Notes under the pieces: generated by a model
Database searches by the model: none
Told to the model about the DNA's origin: nothing
What the model saw: the letters and a program-made list of their open reading frames with translations, nothing else
Program-made: the position numbers and the translations under genes
Origin: Nocardia abscessus
Lineage (GTDB): Bacteria; Actinomycetota; Actinomycetes; Mycobacteriales; Mycobacteriaceae
Direction of reading: 5' to 3'
NCBI RefSeq assembly: GCF_015477775.1
Contig: NZ_JADLQO010000001.1
Location: 186,001-250,000, forward strand
DNA length: 64,000 nt
Shown here: positions 9,169 through 18,682 of the stretch, in pieces
Numbering within the stretch: position 1 is the stretch's first letter
Layout: every line of letters begins with the position of its first letter

Positions 9169-10998
9169 CTAGAGCGACGCCTCGTCCAGATTCATGATGT
9201 CGTTGTCGAGCGCGGCGATGATCCCGCGCACCGCGGTGAGGTTCGGTAGCACGTTTTTGGCGAAGAAGCTTGCGGCGGCGACCTTTCCGGCGTAGAAGGG
9301 GCGATCCTTCTCCGGGGCGTCGGTGGCCAGTGCGGCGGCGGCGATCTCCGCCTGCACCAGCAGCCGCCAGCCGATGAGCAGGTCGCCTACCGCGAGCAGG
9401 AAGCGCACCGAACCGAGGCCGATCTTGTAGAGCTCGGCGGGCGTCTGCTGGGCGGCCATCAGGAAGCCGGTGAGCGTGGCCGCCATGGCCTGCACGTCCT
9501 CCGCCGCCGTGCGCAGCAGTTCGCGCTCGGTGGCGAAACGACCGGTCTTCGCGTCCAGGAACGCCGCGATCCGAGCGTTGACATGGCCCAGCGCCACACC
9601 TTTGTCGCGGATGATCTTGCGGAAGAAGAAGTCCTGTGCCTGGATGGCGGTGGTGCCCTCGTAGAGCGAGTCGATCTTCGCGTCGCGGATGTACTGCTCG
9701 ATCGGGTAGTCCTGCAGGAAGCCGGAACCGCCCAGGGTCTGCAGCGACTCGGTCAGGTATTGGTAGGCCCGCTCCGAGCCGACACCCTTGACGATCGGCA
9801 GCAGCAGATCGTCCACTCGATGCGCCAGATCAGGGTCGGCGCCCGAAACGAGCTGGGCCACATCGGCGTTCTGATGCGCGGCGGTGTACAGGTACACCGC
9901 GCGCAGACCCTCCGCGTACGCCTTCTGCATGGCCAGCGAACGACGAACGTCGGGATGCTGCGTGATGGGGACGCGGGGCGCGGCCTTGTCGGTCATCCTG
10001 GTCAGGTCGGCGCCCTGGACCCGCTCCTTGGCGAACTCCAGCGCGTTGAGATACCCGGTCGACAGGGTGCCCGAGGATTTGACGCCGACCATCATGCGCG
10101 CGTTCTCGATCACCTGGAACATCTGCGCGATGCCGTTGTGCACCTCGCCGACCAGCCAGCCCTTGGCGGGGACGCCGTGGCCGCCGAAGGTCAGCTCGCA
10201 GGTGGGCGAGGACTTCAGGCCCATCTTGTGCTCGACGCCGGTGACGTACACGCCGTTGCGCTCGCCGAGTTCCAAGGTCTCGGGATCGAAGAGGAATTTC
10301 GGCACGTAGAACAGCGACAGGCCCTTGGTGCCCGGTCCTGCGCCCTCGGGCCGGGCCAGCACCAGATGGAAGACGTTCTCGGCGGTGTCACCGACCTCGG
10401 CCCCGGAGATGAACCGCTTGACGCCTTCGATGTGCCAGGAGCCGTCTTCTTGGCGGATCGCCTTGGTGCGCCCTGCGCCCACGTCGGAGCCGGCATCCGG
10501 CTCGGTGAGCACCATGGTGCCCTGCCAGCCCTTCTCGAAGCCCAGCGTGGCCCAGTGCCGCTGCTGCTCGGTGCCGACGTTGTACAGCACTGACGCCATC
10601 ACCGGCCCCATGTTGAAGAACGACGCCGACGGATTGGCGCAGGTGATCATCTCGGCGACCGCCCACACCACTACGGCGGGCGCCGGGGTGCCGCCCATGC
10701 CCTCCGGCATGCCGAGCCTGCTCCACTCCGCCTCGCGCACGGCGGCGACCGTCCTACGGAGCGGCTCCGGAACAGCGATCGAGAACGTGGTCGCGTCGTA
10801 GACCACCGGATCGCGATCGGCCGCCGCGAAGGAGTCCGCCACCGGGCCCTCGGCCAGGCGCTTCACTTCGGACAGGATCTCCCGGACGGTGCCGGAATCG
10901 AGATCGCCGTAAGCGCCCGTATCGAGGAGCTTGTCCAGCTCGAGCACCTCGAACAGGTTGAACTCGATATCCCTCAGGTTCGCCTTGTAGTGGCCCAC
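9169..10998 (-). CDS. fadE5: Acyl-CoA dehydrogenase, FadE5 type
   Basis: A 609-residue FAD-dependent acyl-CoA dehydrogenase, close in length and sequence to M. tuberculosis FadE5 (Rv0244c), which acts on a broad chain-length range in beta-oxidation. Visible family motifs are [28 protein letters not shown], and [20 protein letters not shown] followed by [12 protein letters not shown]. An extra N-terminal region (about 1-75) and C-terminal helical region distinguish it from 380-residue dehydrogenases. The start is GTG, preceded by AGGAGGACCCG. It stands alone, convergent with the TetR gene. Confidence 0.92.
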   Translation of the reverse strand: MGHYKANLRDIEFNLFEVLELDKLLDTGAYGDLDSGTVREILSEVKRLAEGPVADSFAAADRDPVVYDATTFSIAVPEPLRRTVAAVREAEWSRLGMPEGMGGTPAPAVVVWAVAEMITCANPSASFFNMGPVMASVLYNVGTEQQRHWATLGFEKGWQGTMVLTEPDAGSDVGAGRTKAIRQEDGSWHIEGVKRFISGAEVGDTAENVFHLVLARPEGAGPGTKGLSLFYVPKFLFDPETLELGERNGVYVTGVEHKMGLKSSPTCELTFGGHGVPAKGWLVGEVHNGIAQMFQVIENARMMVGVKSSGTLSTGYLNALEFAKERVQGADLTRMTDKAAPRVPITQHPDVRRSLAMQKAYAEGLRAVYLYTAAHQNADVAQLVSGADPDLAHRVDDLLLPIVKGVGSERAYQYLTESLQTLGGSGFLQDYPIEQYIRDAKIDSLYEGTTAIQAQDFFFRKIIRDKGVALGHVNARIAAFLDAKTGRFATERELLRTAAEDVQAMAATLTGFLMAAQQTPAELYKIGLGSVRFLLAVGDLLIGWRLLVQAEIAAAALATDAPEKDRPFYAGKVAAASFFAKNVLPNLTAVRGIIAALDNDIMNLDEASL

Positions 10999-11372
10999 CG
11001 GGTCCTCCTCGACTCGAGTCCGCGGCCCGCCGCCGCGGCATAGGACGGTTCAGGCGTCGTACGAATCGAAGCGTGCCGCATCGCGGCGACGCTACGCAAC
11101 CGTAGCCACATCCGCCCCGGCCAGCGGGTTTGCCACAACCTCACAACTGTTCACCGTCCGTTTACGGAAAAGGTTCACACAAGCGAAACAGACGAAACGG
11201 ACTTGTCATCGAGAGATATTCCGGCGCAACAACTTCTGTCTACCGTTCGCATCACGAATACAGCCGTTGTATACAGCCCCGTCTACAGCCGTGACCGGGG
11301 CGAAGACGGCGATATTCGATGCGGCGCCCAGCCGACGCCGCCGCAACACCTGATGAGGAGAGGGTTCGCCCC
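10999..11372. promoter_or_regulatory. Shared upstream region of fadE5 and urtA
   Basis: A 374-base gap between divergent genes. The fadE5 ribosome site (AGGAGG) lies at its left edge and the urtA site (GAGGAGAGG) at its right. The middle is unusually A-rich for this genome and contains TTCAC-N6-GAAAC at 11174-11189, which fits the actinobacterial GlnR half-site (GTnAC-N6-GAAAC) with one mismatch. No convincing -35/-10 pair or known riboswitch was recognised. Confidence 0.45.
11174..11189 (+). promoter_or_regulatory. Candidate GlnR half-site upstream of urtA
   Basis: TTCAC, six bases, then GAAAC, about 185 bases before the urtA start. GlnR activates urea and ammonium uptake genes under nitrogen limitation in many actinomycetes, so the location is sensible. 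Only one well-formed half-site is visible; full sites have two. Confidence 0.35.
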
Positions 11373-12647
11373 ATGCCAGATTCCCGTGCCACCCATCGCT
11401 CCAGGCGCTTGATCCGAGCGGTGGCGGCGCCCACCGCGATCGCGCTCGCCGGCCTGTTGCTGACCGCATGTGGCGCCAAGGACGACGCCTCGACCACCGG
11501 ATCCGCCGCCGCCTCCTGCGTCGACACGTCGAAGGACACGATCAAGATCGGTTCACTGCACTCGCTGTCCGGCACGATGGCCATCTCCGAGGTGACCGTC
11601 GCCAACTCGACCAAGCTGGCCGTCGACCAGATCAACGCCGCGGGCGGCGTGCTCGGCAAGAAGATCGATCTGGTGCTCGAGGACGGCGCCTCGGACCCGA
11701 AGACCTTCGCGGAGAAGGCGGAGAAGCTGATCAGCTCCGACTGCGTCGCCGCGGTGTTCGGCGGCTGGACCTCGTCGAGCCGCAAGGCGATGAAGCCGAA
11801 GTTCGAGAGCCTGAACTCACTGCTCTACTACCCGGTGCAGTACGAGGGCCTGGAGGACAGCAAGAACATCTTCTACACCGGCGCGACCACCAACCAGCAG
11901 ATCGTCCCGGCGCTGGACTACCTCAAGCAGAAGGGCATCACCTCCCTCTACCTGGTCGGCAGCGACTACGTCTTCCCGCAGACCGCCAATCGCGAGATCA
12001 AGGCGTACGCCGCCGCCAACGGCATCGAGATCAAGGGCGAGGACTACACCCCGCTCGGGTCCACCGACTTCTCCACCATCGTGAACAAGGTCCGCACCGC
12101 CAAGGCGGGCGCGGTGTTCAACACCCTCAACGGCGACTCCAACGTCGCGTTCTTCCGCGAGTACAGCAACGCGGGCCTGAAGGCCACCGAGATGCCGGTG
12201 GTTTCGGTGTCCATCGCCGAGGAGGAGGTCGCGGGCATCGGCGCCCAGCACATCGCCGGGCAGCTCACCGCGTGGAACTACTACCAGACCGTGGACAACC
12301 CGGTGAACAGGAAGTTCGTCGCCGACTACAAGGCCGCCTTCGGCGCCGACAAACCGACCTCGGACCCGATGGAGGCGGCGTACGCGTCGGTCTACCTGTG
12401 GAAGAACACCGTCGAGAAGGCGAAGTCCTTCAAGGTGGAGGACATCCAGGCCGCCGCCGACGGCGTCAGCTTCGACGCGCCCGAGGGCCTGGTCACCATC
12501 GACGGCTCCAACCACCACATCACCAAGACCGCCCGGATCGGCGAGATCCGTCCCGACGGGCTCATCTACTCCGTATGGGACTCCGGCAAGGCCGTGACGC
12601 CGGACCCCTACCTGAAGTCCTACGACTGGGCCAAGGGCCTGAAGTAG
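11373..12647 (+). CDS. urtA: Urea ABC transporter substrate-binding lipoprotein UrtA
   Basis: A 424-residue periplasmic-type binding protein (type I fold) anchored as a lipoprotein: basic N-terminus, hydrophobic segment and lipobox LLTAC near residue 32. The UrtA-specific stretches [28 protein letters not shown] and [12 protein letters not shown] are present, so it should bind urea outside the membrane. ATG at 11373 follows GAGGAGAGG. It is the first gene of urtABCDE but is separated from urtB by 669 bases containing several hairpins, which may let it be expressed above the membrane subunits. Confidence 0.93.
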   Translation: MPDSRATHRSRRLIRAVAAPTAIALAGLLLTACGAKDDASTTGSAAASCVDTSKDTIKIGSLHSLSGTMAISEVTVANSTKLAVDQINAAGGVLGKKIDLVLEDGASDPKTFAEKAEKLISSDCVAAVFGGWTSSSRKAMKPKFESLNSLLYYPVQYEGLEDSKNIFYTGATTNQQIVPALDYLKQKGITSLYLVGSDYVFPQTANREIKAYAAANGIEIKGEDYTPLGSTDFSTIVNKVRTAKAGAVFNTLNGDSNVAFFREYSNAGLKATEMPVVSVSIAEEEVAGIGAQHIAGQLTAWNYYQTVDNPVNRKFVADYKAAFGADKPTSDPMEAAYASVYLWKNTVEKAKSFKVEDIQAAADGVSFDAPEGLVTIDGSNHHITKTARIGEIRPDGLIYSVWDSGKAVTPDPYLKSYDWAKGLK

Positions 12648-12653
12648 TCCGCC

Positions 12654-12743
12654 GCTGTCCGCGGCCCAGCTACGGGTGTCCACCCAACGACACAGTCGCA
12701 ACGGCGGTCCCCGAAGTGAGTAATGAGGGGGGCCGCGGACAGC
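12654..12743 (+). repeat. Long-range inverted repeat directly after urtA
   Basis: Perfect 14-bp arms (GCTGTCCGCGGCCC at 12654-12667 and its complement at 12730-12743) enclose a 62-base loop, starting 7 bases after the urtA stop. It could partly terminate transcription or protect the urtA transcript from 3' decay. Confidence 0.6.
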
Positions 12744-12827
12744 AACGGACCAGCAGGCAACTCGGTCACGGCGCCACCGCTCGTTCAGCGTGCCGCAGAC
12801 CCTGGCGAAACCCGGCTCACGCCCAGA

Positions 12828-12857
12828 GTGGCCGCCGAACGAACACACGGCGGCCAC
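12828..12857 (+). repeat. Short hairpin in the urtA-urtB gap
   Basis: Perfect 9-bp arms, GTGGCCGCC and GGCGGCCAC, with a 12-base loop. Confidence 0.5.
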
Positions 12858-12990
12858 ACCGAGCGCCCCGAACGCTCGGCACGACAGAACCCGACAACCA
12901 CAACTCGACTCGAGGGGGCCGCAAAGAACCACGCACGAACACGGCCAAGCGAACCATCAGGCCACACGCACGAGCCCCCGTGCCCACCGA

Positions 12991-13033
12991 AACCCAGGTT
13001 TCGAGCGAAGCCAGACCGAGCATGCGCCGTTCG
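12991..13033 (+). repeat. 43-bp direct repeat, copy 1
   Basis: The unit starts with CCCAGGTTTCGAGCGAAGC and ends with GAGCATGCGCCGTTCG. It recurs 150 bases downstream with only two differences, so this is a duplicated intergenic element rather than chance. Confidence 0.7.
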
Positions 13034-13140
13034 AGCCTCACAGGGGTCGCGAACACGCCGCGCTCGACCCGACGATCAGCCGCTCCAAGCCACCCGCACT
13101 ATGTCCAGTGCTCGAAGACCAACGCGCCCGGCGCACCCCA

Positions 13141-13183
13141 ACCCCAGGTTTCGAGCGAAGCGAGACCGAGCATGCGCCGTTCG
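13141..13183 (+). repeat. 43-bp direct repeat, copy 2
   Basis: Second copy of the element at 12991-13033. It is followed immediately by a long inverted repeat. The GAGCGAAGCGAG core resembles dispersed, REP-like intergenic repeats; whether it occurs elsewhere in the genome cannot be judged from this window. Confidence 0.7.
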
Positions 13184-13189
13184 CGGCCC

Positions 13190-13256
13190 GGCTCGCGTCC
13201 GAGTGGCCGACGCGTCCGCGACGAAGGAGCAAGCGGCGGTCGCTCGGACGCGAGCC
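13190..13256 (+). repeat. Inverted repeat upstream of urtB
   Basis: Perfect 14-bp arms (GGCTCGCGTCCGAG at 13190-13203 and its complement at 13243-13256) separated by 39 bases, ending 60 bases before the urtB start. Confidence 0.6.
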
Positions 13257-13316
13257 ACAAGGGGGCCGCGAACACGCCGCGCGAAGGCGCGGCAATTAGA
13301 TACAGGAGCCTTCTCC

Positions 13317-14201
13317 ATGGAAGTTGTGATCGGACAGCTCTTCACCGGGCTGAGTCTGGGATCGATTCTCTTGCTCGCCGCGCTCGGGCTCTCGCTGACC
13401 TTCGGTCAGATGGGCGTGATCAACATGGCGCACGGCGAGTTCATCATGGCCGGTTGCTACACGACCTACGTTGTGCAGAAGGTCATCTCGTCGGCGGGCG
13501 TCTCGCTCGTGGTCTCCCTGCTGATCGGTTTCCTCGTCGGCGGCCTGCTCGGCGCCGCGTTGGAGATGGGCCTGATCCGGTGGATGTACGACCGGCCGCT
13601 GGACACCCTGCTGGTCACCTTCGGTGTCGGGCTGGTGCTGCAGCAGCTGGCCCGCGACATGTTCGGCGCGCCGGCCAAGAACGTCATCGCGCCGGAGTGG
13701 CTCAGTGGCGGCGTCACGATCCTGGGCGCGGTGGTGCCGAAGACGCGCATCTTCATCCTCGTCCTGGCGGTCGTCGCGGTGAGCGCGCTGGCCGCGGTGC
13801 TCAAGGCGACTCCGCTCGGTCGCCGCATCCGTGCGGTGGTGCAGAACCGCGGATTGGCCGAAACCTCGGGCGTGTCCAGCCGTTTCACCGACATCGGCAC
13901 GTTCTTCATCGGCTCGGGCCTGGCGGGCGTGGCAGGCGTCGCGCTCACCCTGATCGGCTCGACCAGCCCGACCATCGGGCAGAGCTACCTGATCGACGCG
14001 TTCCTCGTGGTGGTCATCGGCGGGCTCGGCCAGATCAAGGGCACCGTGATCGCGGCGTTCGCGCTCGGCCTGCTCAATTCCTACATCGAATACTCGACCA
14101 CCGCGTCCATCGCGAAGGTCATCGTCTTCGTCGTCATCGTGATCTTCCTGCAGGTCCGTCCGCAGGGTCTGTTCACCGTCCGGACAAGGAGCCTGGCATG
14201 A
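13317..14201 (+). CDS. urtB: Urea ABC transporter permease UrtB
   Basis: A 294-residue permease of the LivH/branched-chain amino-acid type with about eight hydrophobic segments. The N-terminal GLSLTFGQMGVINMAHGEF signature is typical of UrtB/LivH. ATG at 13317 follows CAGGAG; the open frame upstream is repeat sequence. Its stop overlaps the urtC start (ATGA), so translation is coupled. It forms the urea channel in the membrane together with UrtC. Confidence 0.92.
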   Translation: MEVVIGQLFTGLSLGSILLLAALGLSLTFGQMGVINMAHGEFIMAGCYTTYVVQKVISSAGVSLVVSLLIGFLVGGLLGAALEMGLIRWMYDRPLDTLLVTFGVGLVLQQLARDMFGAPAKNVIAPEWLSGGVTILGAVVPKTRIFILVLAVVAVSALAAVLKATPLGRRIRAVVQNRGLAETSGVSSRFTDIGTFFIGSGLAGVAGVALTLIGSTSPTIGQSYLIDAFLVVVIGGLGQIKGTVIAAFALGLLNSYIEYSTTASIAKVIVFVVIVIFLQVRPQGLFTVRTRSLA

Positions 14202-15340
14202 CCACGCTCGTACAACGGTGGCGCGCGCACGCATCGGTCGGCGCGCCGGCCGGATTCGCCGTCGCCGCCGTGCTGTTGTTCGCGGTCGCGCCCGCCGTGC
14301 TCAGCGATTTCCGGCTCAACCTGCTGGCGAAGTTCCTGTGCTTCGCGATCGTCGCGGTGGGCATCGGATTGGCCTGGGGCCGGGGCGGGATGCTCACCCT
14401 CGGTCAAGGCGTGTTCTTCGGGATCGGCGCCTACATCATGGCCATGCACCTACAGATGGCCGACGCCGCCCGGCTCGGCAACGACGTGCCGGAGTTCATG
14501 GAGATCGCGGGCATCCGCGAATTGCCGTCGTTCTGGACGCCTTTCGCGTCGGCTCCGGTGGCACTGCTGGGCATCCTGGTGCTGCCCGCGCTGATCGCCG
14601 CCGCGCTCGGCTACGGGGTGTTCAAGCGGCGCGTGAAGGGCGCCTACTTCGCCATCCTCAGCCAAGCGCTGGCCGCCGCGCTGGCCATTCTGCTCACCGG
14701 CCAGCAGGCCATCGGCGGCTTCACCGGCCTGTCGGACTTCCGCGCCTTCTTCGGCTTCAAACTGTCCGACCCGGTCAACCGGCGCATGCTGTTCTTCATC
14801 GCCGCGGGCACGTTGCTGGTGGTGGTCGCGTTGGTGCGGCAATTGATGCACAGCAGGTACGGCGAACTGCTCGTGGCGGTGCGCGACCAGGAGGAGCGGG
14901 TGCGCTTCCTCGGATACGACCCGGCGAACGTGAAGATCGTCGCCTACGTGGTGGCCGCCTTCTTCGCGGGCATCGCCGGTGCGCTGTTCACCCCGATCGT
15001 GGGCATCATCTCCCCCGCCGACATCGGCGTGGTTCCGTCCATCGCGTTCCTGATCGGCGTCGCGATCGGCGGCCGGACCACCCTGCTCGGGCCGGTGCTC
15101 GGCGCGATCGGCGTTGCCTGGGCGCAGACGGCTTTCTCCGAGGAATTCCCCTCGGGGTGGACGTATTTGCAAGGCGTGCTGTTCATCGTGGTGGTCGGTT
15201 TCGTCCCGGCGGGGCTGGCCGGGCTGTGGCCACTGGTGAAGGGCCTGCGGGACAACCGGTTGCGGCGTCCCGCCGCGCCCGCGGCCGTGGTGGCCGAGGC
15301 GCTGCCGGAACCCGCGACGGAGAAGGTGGAATCGCGATGA
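14198..15340 (+). CDS. urtC: Urea ABC transporter permease UrtC
   Basis: A 380-residue permease (LivM type) with about ten hydrophobic segments; WGRGGMLTLGQGVFFGIGAY near residue 66 is the UrtC form of the family signature, and the insertion around residues 86-110 (NDVPEFMEIAG) is also UrtC-like. ATGA overlaps with both urtB and urtD show tight operon structure. The last 30 residues are Ala/Pro-rich and probably disordered. Confidence 0.92.
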   Translation: MTTLVQRWRAHASVGAPAGFAVAAVLLFAVAPAVLSDFRLNLLAKFLCFAIVAVGIGLAWGRGGMLTLGQGVFFGIGAYIMAMHLQMADAARLGNDVPEFMEIAGIRELPSFWTPFASAPVALLGILVLPALIAAALGYGVFKRRVKGAYFAILSQALAAALAILLTGQQAIGGFTGLSDFRAFFGFKLSDPVNRRMLFFIAAGTLLVVVALVRQLMHSRYGELLVAVRDQEERVRFLGYDPANVKIVAYVVAAFFAGIAGALFTPIVGIISPADIGVVPSIAFLIGVAIGGRTTLLGPVLGAIGVAWAQTAFSEEFPSGWTYLQGVLFIVVVGFVPAGLAGLWPLVKGLRDNRLRRPAAPAAVVAEALPEPATEKVESR

Positions 15341-16191
15341 CCGAGACGACGCACGAACCGAAGCTCGGCGGCAATGCCGGAATGTCCAGCGAGTACCTCG
15401 AGATCCGCGGTCTGTCGGTGAGTTTCGACGGTTTCAAGGCCGTCACCGAGGTGGATCTGACGGTGTTGCAGGGCGATCTGCGCTTCCTCATCGGTCCCAA
15501 CGGCGCAGGCAAGACCACCCTCATCGACGCGATCACCGGGCTGGTCCCGGCGACCGGGTCGGCGCAGAAGACCGGCGTGGAGCTGCTCGGCAAGAAGGTG
15601 CACCAGATCGCCCGGCTCGGCGTCGGACGAACGTTCCAGACCGCGAGCGTGTTCGAGCAACTCAGCGTGCTGCAGAACCTCGACATCGCCGCGGGCGCGG
15701 GCCGCTCGGCGCTCACCATGCTGCGCCGCCGCCGATCGGTGCTGCCCGCGATCGAGGAAGCGTTGGAGATCACCGGTCTGGCCGAGCTTCGCGACCAGCC
15801 CGCCGGGGTGCTCGCGCACGGACAGAAGCAGTGGCTCGAGATCGGCATGCTGCTGGTGCAGAACGCGTCGGTGCTGCTGTTGGACGAGCCGGTGGCCGGA
15901 ATGAGCGCCGAGGAGCGCGAGGAGACCGGGAACCTGTTGCGCCGCATCGGCGGCGACCGGGTGGTCGTGGTGGTCGAGCACGACATGGACTTCATGCGCG
16001 CCTTCGCCAGCTCGGTCACCGTCCTCGCGGGCGGCAAGGTGCTCAGTGAGGGGACCGTCGAACAGGTGCAGGCGGACCCGAAAGTTCAGGAGGTCTATCT
16101 CGGCACCGCCGCGGCCGTCGGCACCGAGCTGGAGGACGCCACGACCGCGCCGAGCCCGGAGTCACCCCAGAAAGGGGACAGTGATGCTTGA
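15337..16191 (+). CDS. urtD: Urea ABC transporter ATPase UrtD
   Basis: A 284-residue ATP-binding subunit. Walker A is GPNGAGKTT, the signature segment is LAHGQKQWLEIGM (the UrtD variant of LSGGQ), Walker B is VLLLDEPVAGM and the switch His is in VVEHDMDF. A Thr/Pro-rich tail of about 35 residues follows the ATPase fold. It overlaps urtC at the start and urtE at the end, and pairs with UrtE to power urea import. Confidence 0.93.
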   Translation: MTETTHEPKLGGNAGMSSEYLEIRGLSVSFDGFKAVTEVDLTVLQGDLRFLIGPNGAGKTTLIDAITGLVPATGSAQKTGVELLGKKVHQIARLGVGRTFQTASVFEQLSVLQNLDIAAGAGRSALTMLRRRRSVLPAIEEALEITGLAELRDQPAGVLAHGQKQWLEIGMLLVQNASVLLLDEPVAGMSAEEREETGNLLRRIGGDRVVVVVEHDMDFMRAFASSVTVLAGGKVLSEGTVEQVQADPKVQEVYLGTAAAVGTELEDATTAPSPESPQKGDSDA

Positions 16192-16876
16192 ACTCACCGA
16201 TATCCACTCCGGTTACGGCCGCACCGAGGTGATCCACGGCGTCTCGGTGACCGTCCCGGACGACAGCGTGGTCGCCGTCATGGGACACAACGGCGCCGGG
16301 AAGACCACGCTGCTGCGCACCGCCGTCGGACTGATCGGCACGAAGTCGGGACGGATCGCGTTCGACGGCGAGACCATCACCAAACTGTCGCCGTCGCGGC
16401 GGGTGCGCCGCGGGATCGCGTATGTACCGCAGGGACAGCAGAGTTTTCCGCAACTGACCACAGCGGAGAATTTGCAGGTGGTCGCGGACGGCCGTAAACG
16501 CGGCAAGGCGCTGCTCGATGAATCGCTCGATCTGTTCCCCGCGCTGCGCGAGTTGCTCGGCCGCAAAGCGGGCCTGCTGTCCGGCGGTCAGCGCCAGCAG
16601 CTCGCCATCGCGCGGGCGCTGATCACCGAGCCGAAACTGCTCATCCTCGATGAGCCGACCGAGGGCATCCAGCCGTCGGTGGTCGCCGAGATCGAACGCA
16701 CCATCATCGATCTCACCCGGCGCGGCGGACTGAGCGTGCTGCTGGTCGAACAGCACATCGGCTTCGCCTTGCAGGCGGCGCAGCACTACTACGTGCTGCG
16801 ATCCGGCCGAGTGAGCTCCTCGGGCGCGGGTGGCGCGGGCGCCGAGAGCGACGTCCGCTCGGCGATGGCGATCTGA
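16184..16876 (+). CDS. urtE: Urea ABC transporter ATPase UrtE
   Basis: A 230-residue ATP-binding subunit of the LivF/UrtE type: Walker A GHNGAGKTT, signature LSGGQRQQLAIARAL, Walker B LLILDEPTEGIQPS, switch LVEQHIGFAL. The segment YVPQGQQSFPQLTTAENL is characteristic of UrtE. The start overlaps the end of urtD by 8 bases. It completes the five-gene urea importer and is followed after 8 bases by a GntR regulator gene, probably in the same transcript. Confidence 0.93.
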   Translation: MLELTDIHSGYGRTEVIHGVSVTVPDDSVVAVMGHNGAGKTTLLRTAVGLIGTKSGRIAFDGETITKLSPSRRVRRGIAYVPQGQQSFPQLTTAENLQVVADGRKRGKALLDESLDLFPALRELLGRKAGLLSGGQRQQLAIARALITEPKLLILDEPTEGIQPSVVAEIERTIIDLTRRGGLSVLLVEQHIGFALQAAQHYYVLRSGRVSSSGAGGAGAESDVRSAMAI

Positions 16877-16884
16877 GCGCCGCC

Positions 16885-17586
16885 ATGACCCGCAACAGGG
16901 GTCGGATTCCGTTGCGCGAGCAGGTGTACGACTCCTTGCGCCGGGATCTGGCCACCGGAGCCATCGTGCCGACCGAACGGCTCGGCGAAGAACGCCTCGC
17001 CGAGGCTTACGGTGTCTCGCGTACCCCGGTGCGTGAGGCGCTGGCCCGATTGCAGGCGGACGGGTTGGTCGAACGGCTCTCCGACGGGCTCTACCCGTAC
17101 CGTCCCAGGCTGGACGAACTCGATCACCTCTACGAGTTGCGGCTCGTGCTGGAGGCCAGGGGCATGCAGCGGGTGGGCCCGGCCGGCGAGGCGCCCGCGC
17201 ACGATCTGGATCTCGTGGGCGCCGAACTCGAAGCCTGGCGCGCATTGCGGGACGACCCGCCCGAGCCGGGCCCCGCGCTGGTGGCCGCAGACGAACGGTT
17301 CCACACCACCTTGCTCACGGCCGCCGGCAACGCCGCACTCGCCGAGGCGCTCACCGCCGTGCACATCCGGGTTCGCCCGGTGCGCACGCTGGACATGCCG
17401 ACCCCGGAGCGGATCGCCAGGATGACCGCCGAGCACATCGCGGTCGCCGAGCACCTGATGTCCGGTGCGGTGGACGCGGCGTCGGCCACGCTCACCGCCC
17501 ATATCGACACGTCGCGAACGCATGTGCTGGCCCGCGCCCAGCACGCGCTGCGCCTGACCAAATTGGGCAGCGCCGTGCGGGATTGA
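16885..17586 (+). CDS. GntR family regulator (FCD type)
   Basis: A 233-residue regulator with an N-terminal winged helix (about 8-70, motif RLGEERLAEAYGVSRTPVREAL) and a C-terminal all-helical FCD effector domain carrying the metal-ligand-like residues DERFHTTL and EHIAVAEHL. The close spacing after urtE suggests cotranscription and possibly control of urea uptake. In other actinomycetes such regulators often sit beside amide or urea catabolism genes. The effector is unknown. Confidence 0.85.
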   Translation: MTRNRGRIPLREQVYDSLRRDLATGAIVPTERLGEERLAEAYGVSRTPVREALARLQADGLVERLSDGLYPYRPRLDELDHLYELRLVLEARGMQRVGPAGEAPAHDLDLVGAELEAWRALRDDPPEPGPALVAADERFHTTLLTAAGNAALAEALTAVHIRVRPVRTLDMPTPERIARMTAEHIAVAEHLMSGAVDAASATLTAHIDTSRTHVLARAQHALRLTKLGSAVRD

Positions 17587-17590
17587 CGGG

Positions 17591-18466
17591 TCAGCAGTTC
17601 TGCTGGAACGGATAGCAGTCGGTGGGCCGGTACACGGGCGGCGACGGGGTCACGCTGGTCGTCGGATCGGTCGCCGGCCCCGGCTGCGCCGAGTCGTGCG
17701 CCAGCGCGGTGGCGATCACGCCGAGCACGAACAGGATCCCGATCACGCCGATCACGACGACGGACCAACCCGCGTAGGCCTGGCTCTTCGTCGCGGCGCC
17801 CGGCGTCGGCTCGACCCGCGGCTTGGGTGTGCGCGGGATGGTCGTGACCGGCTCCGGCGCGTTCTCCTCGAAGCCCGCTTCGAGCAGTTCGGCGCGGGAC
17901 GGGGCGAGCTGCGCCAAACCGAGCGCGCCGCACGCCCCGATCACCCGGTCCGCGGTCCAGTTGCGCGGCCCCGCGGAGAAGCCCTCCAGGTAGATGCGCA
18001 GCTCGGTCGCGTCGGTGACGTTGCCGACGACGACGTCCAAGCCCGGTCGCAGATTCGTGCGCGCCGGGCGCACCACCGCGCCGCGGAACGGGACGAGCAC
18101 GACGGCGCCACTGATGTGTCCCGGGTCCTGCAGCGCCCGCTGGAGCATGTGCTTGACCGCGTACATGCCGTGTTCCACGCGGTCGGCGGGGCTCCCGGAT
18201 TCCGGATCGTCCAGTTCCACCGGCGCGTCGCTGATCTTCCACGGCCCTTCGGCCGGTGTGCTCAGAATGCCGCTCTGCCTGCGCTGGAACCCGTGCACCT
18301 CCAGCACGGTCAGGCCACGTGGCGTCCACACCACCGCGTCGACGCGCCGGTTGTCGGCCTCGAGATCGATCACGGCGAGGCCGGTCGTCGGATACGACCG
18401 CAGGCACGCGACGAATTCCTGCTCAGCGCCGGAAAGCTCCGCTCCGGGCCTGATCCTCACCAGCAT
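17591..18466 (-). CDS. NERD-domain membrane protein
   Basis: A 291-residue protein with a NERD (nuclease-related) domain in the first 190 residues, including VDAVVWTPRGLTVLEVHGF, which corresponds to the D/E-x-K-like core of the fold, though the usual Lys is not evident. A Pro-rich linker, one transmembrane helix (about 233-257) and an extracellular tail ending in CYPFQQNC follow. ATG at 18464-18466 has GGGGAA upstream. Function is unknown; NERD proteins are suspected DNA- or stress-related. Confidence 0.72.
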   Translation of the reverse strand: MLVRIRPGAELSGAEQEFVACLRSYPTTGLAVIDLEADNRRVDAVVWTPRGLTVLEVHGFQRRQSGILSTPAEGPWKISDAPVELDDPESGSPADRVEHGMYAVKHMLQRALQDPGHISGAVVLVPFRGAVVRPARTNLRPGLDVVVGNVTDATELRIYLEGFSAGPRNWTADRVIGACGALGLAQLAPSRAELLEAGFEENAPEPVTTIPRTPKPRVEPTPGAATKSQAYAGWSVVVIGVIGILFVLGVIATALAHDSAQPGPATDPTTSVTPSPPVYRPTDCYPFQQNC

Positions 18467-18682
18467 CTGTTCCCCTGCCGACCTGTTGTCCACACCTGTC
18501 GCCGCGAAAGCCCACTGCGGCTGCGGCCACCCGCACCGGTACTGATGATGACGGGGTACCCGGCCGAAAACCACTCCGAAAACAAAAGAATGGTGGCCGC
18601 TGCGCGGGATACTGCCAAGTAGGCTTTTCTCTCGGTCGGCACCGACGCCGGCCGCACAGACCACGCGGAGGTGGCAACCAGC

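Larger units (their letters stand above)
12648..13316 (+). other. Long structured intergenic region between urtA and urtB
   Basis: 669 bases separate two genes that are normally close. The region holds a hairpin right after the urtA stop, two further inverted repeats and a 43-bp direct repeat. It also has a shorter repeated element, CGCGAACACGCCGCGC, at about 13050 and 13268. An open frame continues upstream of urtB through it, but its composition is repeat-like and urtB has a clear start with ribosome site at 13303-13317, so no gene is called. Confidence 0.7.

Noticed and set aside
13043..13292. Attachment site suggested by the repeated CGCGAACACGCCGCGC element
   Set aside because: There is no integrase or tRNA nearby, and the copies lie within one operon gap.
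12723..13316. In-frame upstream extension of urtB
   Set aside because: The extension is encoded by direct and inverted repeats, has no urtB-like sequence, and a proper ribosome site precedes the ATG at 13317.
11468..15340. A very long open frame running across urtA, the gap and into urtC
   Set aside because: It only becomes a real protein at urtC; before that it is an off-frame, Arg/Gly/His-rich shadow of urtA and repeats, caused by high GC.
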